Positions 47,970 to 57,157 of a stretch of DNA of 64,000 nt are shown here, in pieces; the first letter of the stretch is position 1, and the number at the start of each line of letters is the position of its first letter. The DNA lies in NCBI GenBank assembly GCA_017541445.1, contig JAFXZC010000012.1, positions 1 to 64,000 on the forward strand. Reading direction: 5' to 3'. A program made the position numbers and the translations under genes. The stretch comes from Bacilli bacterium. GTDB taxonomy: Bacteria; Bacillota_I; Bacilli_A; RF39; UBA660. Below the pieces are notes generated by a model. That model was given only the letters and a program-made list of their open reading frames with translations, was not told the DNA's origin and searched no databases.

Positions 47970-49301
47970 ATGCCTAAAACAGAAATAGAAGCAAGAGAAG
48001 AAATAAAAAAATTAGTAACAGAATATTATAAAGAATTTAAAAAACCAAAAAAGTATAAAAATGGGGATAGAATACCATATGCATCAAGAGTATATGATGA
48101 AAAAGAAATGTGTGCATTAACAGATGCTATGTTAGATTTTTGGTTAACAACAGGAAGATTTGCTGATGAATTTGAAAAGAAATTCTCAAAATGGATAGGA
48201 GTAAAATATGCACATTTAGTAAATAGTGGCTCATCAGCAAATCTATTAGCATTTATAGTATTAACAGCACCAGAATTGAAAGAAAGACAAATAAAACGTG
48301 GTGATGAAGTAATAACAGTAGCATGTGGATTTCCAACTACTATTGCACCAATAGTACAATATGGAGCAGTACCAGTATTCTTAGATGTAACAATACCAGA
48401 ATATAATATAGATGTAACTGAATTAGAAAAAGCATTAAGTAAAAAAACAAAAGCAGTAATGATAGCACATACATTAGGTAATCCATTTGATATAAAAACT
48501 ATTAAAGAATTTTGTAATAAACATAATCTATGGTTAATAGAAGATAATTGTGATGCATTAGGAAGTACATATACTATAGATGGCGTAACAAAATATACAG
48601 GAACTTGGGGAGATATAGGAACATCAAGTTTCTATCCACCACACCATATGACTATGGGAGAAGGAGGATGTGTATATACAAATAATCCTTTATTACATAA
48701 ATTAATATTATCTTATAGAGACTGGGGAAGAGACTGTATCTGTCCATCAGGAAGAGATAATACATGTAATCATCGTTTTGATTATCAATTTGGTGAATTA
48801 CCATATGGCTATGATCATAAATATGTCTATAGTCATCTAGGATATAATCTAAAAGTAACAGATATGCAAGCAGCAATAGGTTGTGAACAATTAAAAAAAT
48901 TACCAACATTTACTAAAAAAAGACAACAAAATTGGCAATATCTATATAGTAAATTAGAATGTATTAAAGATAAAATAATCTTACCAGAACCAACACCAAA
49001 TAGTAATCCTTCTTGGTTTGGTTTCTTAATAACTATAAAAGAAGACAATATGAGAGATAAAGTAACAAAACATTTAGAAGAAAATAAAATCCAAACAAGA
49101 TTACTATTTAGTGGAAATATAACAAAACATCCTTGTTTTGATGAAATAAGAAATACAGAAGCATATAGAATAGCAAGTAAATTAAAAAATACAGAAACAA
49201 TAATGAATAATACATTCTGGGTAGGAGTATATCCAGGAATGACAAAACCAATGTTAGATTGTATAGCAAAAAATATAATAGAATGTTTTAATGAGGAATA
49301 A
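47970..49301 (+). CDS. rfbH: CDP-4-keto-6-deoxyglucose 3-dehydrase (E1)
   Basis: This 443-residue PMP/[2Fe-2S] enzyme carries the diagnostic His in place of the usual PLP lysine within SSFYPPHHMTMGEGG (about 217-231), and the cluster ligands DCICPSGRDNTCNHRF (C-x-C-x7-C, about 256-267). NCDALG lies upstream as in known E1 enzymes. It removes the 3-OH of the sugar and needs a ferredoxin-type reductase (E3), which is not found in this window. It is the third step of the CDP-3,6-dideoxyhexose pathway. Confidence 0.92.
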   Translation: MPKTEIEAREEIKKLVTEYYKEFKKPKKYKNGDRIPYASRVYDEKEMCALTDAMLDFWLTTGRFADEFEKKFSKWIGVKYAHLVNSGSSANLLAFIVLTAPELKERQIKRGDEVITVACGFPTTIAPIVQYGAVPVFLDVTIPEYNIDVTELEKALSKKTKAVMIAHTLGNPFDIKTIKEFCNKHNLWLIEDNCDALGSTYTIDGVTKYTGTWGDIGTSSFYPPHHMTMGEGGCVYTNNPLLHKLILSYRDWGRDCICPSGRDNTCNHRFDYQFGELPYGYDHKYVYSHLGYNLKVTDMQAAIGCEQLKKLPTFTKKRQQNWQYLYSKLECIKDKIILPEPTPNSNPSWFGFLITIKEDNMRDKVTKHLEENKIQTRLLFSGNITKHPCFDEIRNTEAYRIASKLKNTETIMNNTFWVGVYPGMTKPMLDCIAKNIIECFNEE

Positions 49302-49305
49302 TAAT

Positions 49306-50148
49306 ATGAATGATATTATTAAAGAATTAGAAGAAAAATCATATCAAATAAGATTAAAATTATTAAAACTATCTACTAAAGAATCGATACATATAGGAGG
49401 AGATTTATCATCTACAGATATAATGACTGTATTATGGCAATATAAAATGCAATATAATATAAATAATCCCAAAGATGAAAATAGAGATAGATTTATCTTA
49501 TCAAAAGGACATGCATCAGCATTATTAAACTTTGAACAAGCAATGCTTGGATGTTATGATGAACAACTTATTTATGATGAATATGCTCATGATGAAAGCA
49601 TGTTTGCAATGCATGCATGTAATTTAAAAAATCCATATGTAGAAGTATCTACAGGAAGTTTAGGACATGGACTACCAATAGCTTGTGGAATAGCACAAGC
49701 ATTAAAACTAAAAGGAAATAATAATAATTATGTCTATGTACTAATGGGTGATGGAGAACAATCAGAAGGATCTGTATGGGAATCAGCAATGAATGCAGTT
49801 AAATATAAATTAGGTAATCTAGTAGTATTTGTAGATAATAATAATCTAGAAGCAGATGGTTATATAAATGAAATAACATCATTAAATGATATAGGAAATA
49901 AATATAAATCATTTGGTTGGAATGTTATTAATATTAATGGAAATAATATAAAAGAAATAGTTAATGTAGTAGATAATTTACCAAAACCAAATACAGAAAT
50001 ACCAACTATAGTAATAGCACATACTATTAAAGGATACGGAGTATCCTTTATGGAAGATAATCTAAGATGGCATGCAGGAAAAATAACAGAAGAAGCATAT
50101 GAAATAGCAACATCAGATTTAAAACAAAAGAGGTGCTCTCATGAATAA
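49306..50148 (+). CDS. Transketolase-like, N-terminal (TPP-binding) subunit
   Basis: ATG 49306 is chosen (ATGAATGATATT, behind GAGGAATAAT); an alternative start 15 bases upstream overlaps rfbH. About 280 residues: HIGGDLSSTDIMTVLWQY (about 28-45), SKGHASALL, STGSLGHGLPIACGIA and the TPP motif GDGEQSEGSVWES...VVFVDNNNLEADG. It is the N-terminal half of a transketolase; the C-terminal half is the next gene. Placement after rfbH argues for two-carbon transfer onto a deoxysugar rather than the pentose pathway. Confidence 0.85.
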   Translation: MNDIIKELEEKSYQIRLKLLKLSTKESIHIGGDLSSTDIMTVLWQYKMQYNINNPKDENRDRFILSKGHASALLNFEQAMLGCYDEQLIYDEYAHDESMFAMHACNLKNPYVEVSTGSLGHGLPIACGIAQALKLKGNNNNYVYVLMGDGEQSEGSVWESAMNAVKYKLGNLVVFVDNNNLEADGYINEITSLNDIGNKYKSFGWNVININGNNIKEIVNVVDNLPKPNTEIPTIVIAHTIKGYGVSFMEDNLRWHAGKITEEAYEIATSDLKQKRCSHE

Positions 50149-51082
50149 TAAAATATTTTTAAGAGATGTAGTTGGTAACTATATGTTAAATATAGGAACA
50201 CAAGATGAAAAAGTACTAGTAGTAAATGCAGATTTAATGGGAACATGTCGTAATAAAACATTTGTAGAAACTTATCCAGAAAGATCATTTAATGTCGGTA
50301 TAGCAGAACAAAATCTAGTAAGTTTCTCTGCTGGTTTAGCAGCCGAAGGCTATAAACCATACGCATTTACAATGGCACCATTTATGTCAATGAGAGCTTG
50401 TGAACAAGTAAGAACAGATATAGCATATGGAAATAAAAATGTAAAACTAATAGCAGTATATGCTGGTTTATCAGGAGGAATATCAGGTCCAACCCATTGG
50501 GCTATAGAAGACTGTGGTATTATGTGTTCTATACCTAATATGATAGTAATAGAACCATCTGATAAAATAGAAACAGAAAAACTATTAGATATATCATTAA
50601 CTAATAATAAACCAATGTATTTTAGAATAACAACAGAAAGTACTAATAGTATATATAAAGAAAATACTAAATTTGAAATAGGAAAAGCAAATATACCTAT
50701 TAAAGGAAAAGATGGAGCAATAATCTGTTCCGGAGTAACAGTTCAATATGCAATAGAAGCATCTAAAATACTAAAAGAAAAAACAGGAAAAAAATTTAGA
50801 GTAATAGATATGCATACTATAAAACCAATAGATGAAAAAGCTATTATAGAAGCATCTAAAACTAAAAATATAATAGTAGTACAAGATCATAATATAATAG
50901 GTGGACTAGGTACTATGGTATCACTAGTAATAGCTAATAATAATCTAAATACTAAATTTAAAATATTAGGTATACCAGATACATACGAAACAATAGGTCA
51001 TGCAAAATATCTATATAATAAATATGGTTATGATACAGAAGGAATAGTTAAAGAAGCTATTAAAATGCTAAATGGAGAATAA
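50141..51082 (+). CDS. Transketolase-like, C-terminal subunit
   Basis: The 313 residues comprise the pyrimidine-binding and C-terminal transketolase domains: NADLMGTCRNKTF, FNVGIAEQNLVSFSAGLAAE (with the catalytic Glu, about 48-67), VYAGLSGGISGPTHWAIEDC and a terminal Rossmann-like domain (GLGTMVSLVI). It overlaps the N-subunit gene by 8 bases, so the halves are made together. With rfbFGH upstream and an epimerase downstream the pair probably builds a branched-chain sugar. Confidence 0.85.
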   Translation: MNNKIFLRDVVGNYMLNIGTQDEKVLVVNADLMGTCRNKTFVETYPERSFNVGIAEQNLVSFSAGLAAEGYKPYAFTMAPFMSMRACEQVRTDIAYGNKNVKLIAVYAGLSGGISGPTHWAIEDCGIMCSIPNMIVIEPSDKIETEKLLDISLTNNKPMYFRITTESTNSIYKENTKFEIGKANIPIKGKDGAIICSGVTVQYAIEASKILKEKTGKKFRVIDMHTIKPIDEKAIIEASKTKNIIVVQDHNIIGGLGTMVSLVIANNNLNTKFKILGIPDTYETIGHAKYLYNKYGYDTEGIVKEAIKMLNGE

Positions 51083-51084
51083 AT

Positions 51085-51990
51085 ATGAAAAACATATATA
51101 TAACAGGAGCTACTAGTTTTATAGGAATAAATTTAATAAGAGAACTAATAAAATATGATTATAATATAATAGCTATAATAAGAAAAAATTCTAAAAATAA
51201 ACATCTATTAAATGAATTTAATAATATAAAAATAATAGAATTAAATATGGATGAAATAAAAGAATTACCAAAACATATAAATATTAAATGTGATATCTTC
51301 TACCATTTAGCATGGAATGGAACAAGAGGATCTACTAGAGAAGATGAAACTCTTCAAAAAGAAAATTATATAAACTCTATTAAAACATTACAAATAGCTA
51401 AAAAATTAAAATGTAATACATTTATAACAGCAGGTTCTCAAGCAGAATATGGAATGCATAATGAAATAATTACAGAAGAAACTAAAGAAAAACCAAATAC
51501 AAAATATGGAATCTATAAATTAAAATTCTATAAATATGCAAAAACATATTGTAAAAGAAATAATATTATATTAATAGAACCAAGATATTTTAGTTTATAT
51601 GGAATAGGTGATTATGAAAATACACTAATAATGAGTTCTATAGATAAAATGCTAAAAGGAGAACCACTTAATCTAACAGAATGTATTCAAAAATGGAACT
51701 TCTTAAATATTAAAGATGCTATTAAAGCATTAATATTATTACAAGAAACAACTAATAGTGGAGTATATAACTTTGGTAGTAATGATACAAGAATATTAAA
51801 AGAATATATAGATGAAATGTCTAAAATATTAAAAACAAAAAGTATTATTAATTATGGAGAAATACCATATCCTGCATCAGGAATACTTAATATAAATCCA
51901 TCTATAACTAAATTAGAAAAAGCAATTAATTGGCAACCACAAATAGAATTTAAAGAGGGAATAAAAGAAATAGTAGAAAAGAGATCATAA
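51085..51990 (+). CDS. NAD-dependent sugar epimerase/reductase
   Basis: This extended SDR of 301 residues has YITGATSFIGINLIREL at the N-terminus, CDIFYHLAWNGTRG, and the active-site KYGIYKLKFYKY (Tyr-x3-Lys). It resembles the RfbJ/CDP-abequose synthase or galactose-epimerase-like enzymes that finish deoxysugar nucleotides by reducing the 4-keto group. It starts two bases after the transketolase subunit gene. The exact product stereochemistry cannot be told from sequence. Confidence 0.82.
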   Translation: MKNIYITGATSFIGINLIRELIKYDYNIIAIIRKNSKNKHLLNEFNNIKIIELNMDEIKELPKHINIKCDIFYHLAWNGTRGSTREDETLQKENYINSIKTLQIAKKLKCNTFITAGSQAEYGMHNEIITEETKEKPNTKYGIYKLKFYKYAKTYCKRNNIILIEPRYFSLYGIGDYENTLIMSSIDKMLKGEPLNLTECIQKWNFLNIKDAIKALILLQETTNSGVYNFGSNDTRILKEYIDEMSKILKTKSIINYGEIPYPASGILNINPSITKLEKAINWQPQIEFKEGIKEIVEKRS

Positions 51991-51991
51991 T

Positions 51992-52927
51992 ATGAAAACA
52001 ATAAGTATACTAATACCAACATATAATGAAGAAGATAATATAAAACCATTATGTAAATCTATTAAAGAAGAATTTAAAAAGAATCTACCTAACTATGCAT
52101 ATGAAATAATCTTTATAGATAATTATTCTCTAGATAAAACAAGAGATATAATAAAAGAAGTATGTAAAACAGATAAACATATAAAAGCAATTTTTAATAT
52201 AAAAAACTTTGGCCAATTTAATTCCCCATATTATGGATTAATGCAAACTACTGGAGATGCAACTATTCTATTATGTGCTGATTTCCAAGATCCAATAGAT
52301 ATGATACATAAATTTGTAAAAGAATGGGAAAATGGCTATAAAATAGTAATAGGTATAAAAAATAAAAGTAAAGAAAATAAAATAGTCTATTTCTTTAGAA
52401 CATGTTACTACAAAATAATAAAAAAATTCTCGTCAGTAGAACAAATAGAACATTTTACAGGCTTTGGATTATATGATAAAGACTTTATTAATATCTTAAA
52501 AACATTAGATGATAGTCAACCATACTTAAGAGGCATAGTAGCAGAATTAGGTTTTAATAGAAAAGAAATACCATATACTCAACCAAAAAGAAAAAATGGA
52601 AAATCAAAAAATAATTGGTATTCATTATATGATGCAGGTATGGTAGGAATAACATCATATACAAAAGGAATAATGCGTCTAGCAACTATAAGTGGTTTTA
52701 TATTAGCATTTATAAGCTTTATAATAGGTTTAGTATACTTAATAATGAAATTAATATTCTGGGATAGATTCTTAGCAGGAATAGCACCTGTATTAATAGG
52801 ATTATTCTTTATGGGCTCTATATTATTATTCTTTATAGGATTCTTAGGTGAATATATATTAAATATTAATATAAGACTAATGAAAAGACCATTAGTAATA
52901 GAAGAAAAAAGAATAAATTTTAAATAA
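51992..52927 (+). CDS. GT2 glycosyltransferase (GtrB/DPM1-like)
   Basis: The 311 residues hold a GT-A domain (SILIPTYNEEDNIKPLCKSI, then LLCADFQDP with the metal-binding Asp residues) and two C-terminal transmembrane helices (about 230-255 and 265-292) in the GtrB arrangement. Such enzymes put a sugar onto undecaprenyl phosphate; GtrA at 45737 would then help to flip it. It is the last gene of the operon, ending at a terminator. Confidence 0.85.
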   Translation: MKTISILIPTYNEEDNIKPLCKSIKEEFKKNLPNYAYEIIFIDNYSLDKTRDIIKEVCKTDKHIKAIFNIKNFGQFNSPYYGLMQTTGDATILLCADFQDPIDMIHKFVKEWENGYKIVIGIKNKSKENKIVYFFRTCYYKIIKKFSSVEQIEHFTGFGLYDKDFINILKTLDDSQPYLRGIVAELGFNRKEIPYTQPKRKNGKSKNNWYSLYDAGMVGITSYTKGIMRLATISGFILAFISFIIGLVYLIMKLIFWDRFLAGIAPVLIGLFFMGSILLFFIGFLGEYILNINIRLMKRPLVIEEKRINFK

Positions 52928-52957
52928 AAAAAGAACATTATATGTTCTCTTTTTTAA
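52927..52957. terminator. Bidirectional terminator
   Basis: AAAAGAACATTATATGTTCTCTTTTTT between convergent genes. Confidence 0.8.
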
Positions 52958-53528
52958 TACCTAAATATAATAATATAATAGTAATATTACTAAATATATG
53001 ACATATACCATTATAATTAAAATACCCTATATTTAATTTAATAAATATAGGTATAATACCTATTATCTGAATAATAATACCTATAATATAATAATATTTA
53101 TATATATAATTACTCTTAATAATATTATATAAACTAATTAATACTAATAATAAAGCATATAATAATATAACAATATTATCTAAATTCTTAATATTATACT
53201 TAATAGAAATACTAAATATAATAAACATAATAATAAATATTAAAATACTTAATATAAAAACATTCTTTAACTTCATATTACAAAATATATATAATAATAA
53301 ATTAAAAGTAATACTAAATAATATATATAATATAATCCATAATATATTATTAATATTATTACTCATACTAATACCATGTACTATAATACCCATAAAAGAA
53401 TCTAATATTAAAAATAAATAAAATAAATTCCATCTATTATTATTTTTAACTTTAATAAAGATAAATATACTAGTAATAAATATAAATAAATTAGTAATAG
53501 CAGTACTTAATTCATACCCACTAGTCAT
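52938..53528 (-). CDS. Hypothetical six-helix membrane protein
   Basis: The protein has 196 residues and about six transmembrane helices with short loops; no charged motif or substrate signature stands out. Codons are extremely A/T-skewed, even for this genome. It is convergent with the GT2 gene and divergent from the exported protein at 53596. The start at 53528 follows GGTGATAAT, and a TATAAT-type box lies close upstream. Not recognised. Confidence 0.6.
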   Translation of the reverse strand: MTSGYELSTAITNLFIFITSIFIFIKVKNNNRWNLFYLFLILDSFMGIIVHGISMSNNINNILWIILYILFSITFNLLLYIFCNMKLKNVFILSILIFIIMFIIFSISIKYNIKNLDNIVILLYALLLVLISLYNIIKSNYIYKYYYIIGIIIQIIGIIPIFIKLNIGYFNYNGICHIFSNITIILLYLGIKKENI

Positions 53529-53595
53529 ATTATCACCATAATAATTATAACACTAAATAATAATATATATGATATAATCAAAATAGGGTGATAGT

Positions 53596-55554
53596 ATGAA
53601 AAAGATATTAATATTTATACTTTTATTATTAATACCATTCTATGTCTATGCAGAAGAATCATGTTCCCAAAATGATATTCAAATAGAATCTATTACATTA
53701 GATTCTACACAAGGTAATATAGAACAAACTATTGAACCTTCAACAGATAATAATAGTATTAATTTAGGTTTAAAAGCTAATGTAATAGATGATAATGCAA
53801 CATACAAAGTAGTAATAAAGAATACTTCTAATCAAGATTATGTATTTGATCAATCATCTTTATCTACAGATTATTTAAATTATGATATTACTTATGAAGA
53901 TAATTCAGATGTAGTAAAAGCAGGAGAGAGTAAGACTATATATTTAAAAGTTCATTATGCAACTAAACCTGCTACAGAAAGTCTTACAAACGGAACAGTA
54001 ACAACTCAACCAAAAGTAACATTTAATCTTCAAAAAGAGGAAGAAGTAAAAACTATAATAGAAGAAGTTGTTAATGCCATAACTAATCCAAATACAAATG
54101 ATAAGGTGTTAATTTATCTAGGTATTCTAATACTATCTCTAATAATTACTATTGTATTATTAAGAAAATACAAAAAAGCAAAATTAACTACAATGTTAAT
54201 AATTACATTCTTAATAACAACACAAATAGTAAAAGCAGTATGTACATGTACTTTAAATGTTAATACAGAATTAGAAATAGATGCAAAAGAAGCAATATTT
54301 TTACCTGGTGCAGAAGCAAACGTTAAGATGAAAACACTTGCTGGAACAACCATAACATCTACAGATACACCTTATTTAAAAGTAAATTCGAAAATAAAAG
54401 CTATAAAATATTCAGAGACAGAACCAACTGAAGAAAATAAAACAGCAGAACACATAATGTCAGCTGACAACTCACCATATCCAATATATATGTGGTTTGA
54501 TAATGGAACAATGTATTGGTGGAGTGAAGATGATACACCATCATTAAATGAAGATGCATCTTATATGTTTATTTTAATGTCTAAACTAAAGAATATAGAA
54601 GGATTAGAAAAATTTGATGTATCTAATACAACAAATTTAAGTTATGTTTTTTCACGTAACTCTTTAGAAAATGTTGATGATATATCTAAATGGAATACTA
54701 GTAATATTGAATCATTTGATACTTTATTTTCAAATAATAGTGAATTAACTAATTTAGATGGTATTGCTAATTGGAATACATCAAAAGTTAAAAATATGGA
54801 AAAATTAGTATTTGGTGATATTTCATTAGTAAACGTTGATGGTATAAAAAATTGGGATGTATCAAATGTAGAAACATTTAAATATGCATTTGCTAGTTGT
54901 TTTGCTTTAGAAGAAATAGATTTAAGCAAGTGGAATACCAAGTCATTAAAAGATATGAATGGAATGTTCTTAATGACTATTAATGCAACAGGAAATGCTG
55001 GTGTTTTAAAAAGAATAGTCCTTTCAGAAAAATTCGACACAAGTAAAGTAACAGATATGGAAAGTTTATTATATAACAACCAAGTTATCGAAGACTATGA
55101 ATTCTTAAAATACATTAATACTTCTAGTGTTGTAATAATGGAAAGGATATTTTGGGGAAATCTAGGATTGAGTGATACAAAATATCTCGAAAATTGGGAT
55201 GTTTCAAATGTTCAAAGTATGGCAGGCTTATTTTCAGGCGCAAATAATCTCTCTTCACTAAATGGATTAAGTAATTGGAATACATCAAGTGTTGTAGATA
55301 TGTCTCATATATTTAGTATTTGTTCATCACTTCACTCTTTAGAAGGATTAGAAAATTGGAACGTATCAAATGTTGAAGACTTTAATGCATCTTTCGCTGT
55401 TTTAAGCAGTATAGAAGATGTCTCAGCAATTAAAGATTGGAATATTAATTCATCAGCAATCTATACTAATATGTTTACAGAAACTCCAATTCATCCAGAG
55501 TTTACTAAGGTACAAGGTACATGGAATAACGGAACATTTACTCCAACTCCATAA
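53596..55554 (+). CDS. Exported BspA-like (DUF285) protein with internal membrane hairpin
   Basis: The 652 residues begin with a signal peptide (IFILLLLIPFYVYA, cleavage near 20). An outer beta domain spans 25-165. Two transmembrane helices with a short basic loop follow (about 172-190 and 196-212), then a large outer domain of DUF285/BspA repeats (WDVSNVQSMAGLF, WNTSSVVDMSHIF). This gives an exported N-domain, a membrane hairpin and an exported C-domain. The next gene has the same N-terminal plan. BspA-type repeats usually mediate adhesion. The start follows AGGGTGATAGT. Confidence 0.72.
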   Translation: MKKILIFILLLLIPFYVYAEESCSQNDIQIESITLDSTQGNIEQTIEPSTDNNSINLGLKANVIDDNATYKVVIKNTSNQDYVFDQSSLSTDYLNYDITYEDNSDVVKAGESKTIYLKVHYATKPATESLTNGTVTTQPKVTFNLQKEEEVKTIIEEVVNAITNPNTNDKVLIYLGILILSLIITIVLLRKYKKAKLTTMLIITFLITTQIVKAVCTCTLNVNTELEIDAKEAIFLPGAEANVKMKTLAGTTITSTDTPYLKVNSKIKAIKYSETEPTEENKTAEHIMSADNSPYPIYMWFDNGTMYWWSEDDTPSLNEDASYMFILMSKLKNIEGLEKFDVSNTTNLSYVFSRNSLENVDDISKWNTSNIESFDTLFSNNSELTNLDGIANWNTSKVKNMEKLVFGDISLVNVDGIKNWDVSNVETFKYAFASCFALEEIDLSKWNTKSLKDMNGMFLMTINATGNAGVLKRIVLSEKFDTSKVTDMESLLYNNQVIEDYEFLKYINTSSVVIMERIFWGNLGLSDTKYLENWDVSNVQSMAGLFSGANNLSSLNGLSNWNTSSVVDMSHIFSICSSLHSLEGLENWNVSNVEDFNASFAVLSSIEDVSAIKDWNINSSAIYTNMFTETPIHPEFTKVQGTWNNGTFTPTP

Positions 55555-55565
55555 GAGGTGATAAT

Positions 55566-57086
55566 ATGAAAAAAATATTATTTATAATTATATTATTAAT
55601 ACCATTTATTACATATGCAGAAGAATGTAACTTAGAAATAAAAGATATAAAAATAAAAGATAATAAAAATGTAATAGAAAATAATAAACCAACATTAAAT
55701 TGTACTAATATAGATTTAGATTTAACAATGAATACAGTAGGTGATTATATAATATATCAAATAGATATAAATAATAATACTAATGATAATTATGAAATAG
55801 AAAAACTTACTAATGATGATAATATAGAATATACTATATTATCAGATACTAATATAATAGCTAATAGAATAAATACTATAGAATTAAAAGTAGAATATAA
55901 AAAAGAATATGAAACATATACTAATGGAAAATATGAACATAAAAAAACACTAACTACTAATTTAAATAAAATGGATAATCCTAATACTAAAGATCATATT
56001 ATCTTAATAGTATTTATCTTAGTAATAAGTATAGTATTATTTATGATCTTAAAGAATATTAAAGTACCAAAATATTTAATATTAATAATATTATTAATAC
56101 CAATAGTAATATATGCTACTAATAAAGAAACAATAACTATTAATTCTAAAATAAATATAATACCTTCATCTTTATTAATAAATAGTATTAATAAGAATAC
56201 AGAACTAAGTACTAATCTAGATTATAGTACAGGAGAAGGAACAGGAATATATACTTTATCAGGAACAGAAAATAATACTAATCCTATTTATTTTTATAGA
56301 GGAAATATAAATAATAATAATGTAATATTTGCCAGTTTCTGTTGGAAAATAGTAAGAACAACAGAATTAGGAGGAATTAAATTAGTATATAATGGAGAAC
56401 CTAATAATAATACATGTAATAATACATTAGACTTAACAGAAATAACTAAAGATAAATATAGCTTATATAATAAAGATAATACATATGTAGGATATAAATA
56501 TGGAACTCCAGAAGCAGATAGTTATGAAAATGCACATAGTAATATAAATGATTCTAATATAAAAACTATAATAGATGAATGGTATACTAATAACTTAATA
56601 GGATATAGTAACTATTTAGAAGATAGTATATGGTGTAATGATAGAAGTATAGCACCAGATAGTCCTGGAGAAGGATATAGTACTAATGCTACTAATTATA
56701 ATGGAAGATATAGATTAAATATTAATAAAACACCAAGTGTAGTATGTAGTAATGATAATGATAAATTTACTGTAAGTAACGAAAATGGTAATGGAGAATT
56801 AACATATCCAATAGCATTATTAACAGCAGATGAAGTAGCACTAGCTGGTGCTGTATGGAATGTAGAAACAGATTATTATTTAAAAACTGGATCTCCACAA
56901 TGGACAATGACACCAAGTAGATTAAACTCAGTATATCCAAGTGTCTTTGTAATACAAGAAAATGGTTCATTATGGGCACATTCAGGTAATTTAGATGGAA
57001 TAAGACCTTCAATAGTATTAAAAAGTAATATTAAATATAAAGAAGGAACTATAGGTACTATAGATAATCCATATATAGTAGAGTAA
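55566..57086 (+). CDS. Exported DUF6273-like protein, paralogous N-domain
   Basis: The 506-residue product has a signal peptide (LFIIILLIPFITYA), an N-domain with the same KLTND/YTNGKYE-type pattern as the previous protein, two transmembrane helices (about 142-160, 168-184), and a different outer C-domain (FCWKIVRTTELGGIKL, SIWCNDRSIA, RYRLNINKTPSVVC, GIRPSIVLK) resembling DUF6273 surface domains. Starting 11 bases after its neighbour behind AAGAGGTGAT, it is co-expressed. The pair likely displays two different heads on one type of base. Confidence 0.7.
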   Translation: MKKILFIIILLIPFITYAEECNLEIKDIKIKDNKNVIENNKPTLNCTNIDLDLTMNTVGDYIIYQIDINNNTNDNYEIEKLTNDDNIEYTILSDTNIIANRINTIELKVEYKKEYETYTNGKYEHKKTLTTNLNKMDNPNTKDHIILIVFILVISIVLFMILKNIKVPKYLILIILLIPIVIYATNKETITINSKINIIPSSLLINSINKNTELSTNLDYSTGEGTGIYTLSGTENNTNPIYFYRGNINNNNVIFASFCWKIVRTTELGGIKLVYNGEPNNNTCNNTLDLTEITKDKYSLYNKDNTYVGYKYGTPEADSYENAHSNINDSNIKTIIDEWYTNNLIGYSNYLEDSIWCNDRSIAPDSPGEGYSTNATNYNGRYRLNINKTPSVVCSNDNDKFTVSNENGNGELTYPIALLTADEVALAGAVWNVETDYYLKTGSPQWTMTPSRLNSVYPSVFVIQENGSLWAHSGNLDGIRPSIVLKSNIKYKEGTIGTIDNPYIVE

Positions 57087-57113
57087 AGATAGGGTATACC
57101 TATCTTTTATTTT
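57086..57113 (+). terminator. Terminator
   Basis: AAGATAGGGTATACCTATCTTTTATTTT. Confidence 0.85.
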
Positions 57114-57157
57114 ATATTTAATAATGATAAAATAAAAATATAATAAGGAAGAATAAT

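Noticed and set aside
54114..55079. Minus-strand ORFs opposite the BspA-like gene
   Set aside because: They are antisense shadows with atypical amino-acid composition and no ribosome sites.
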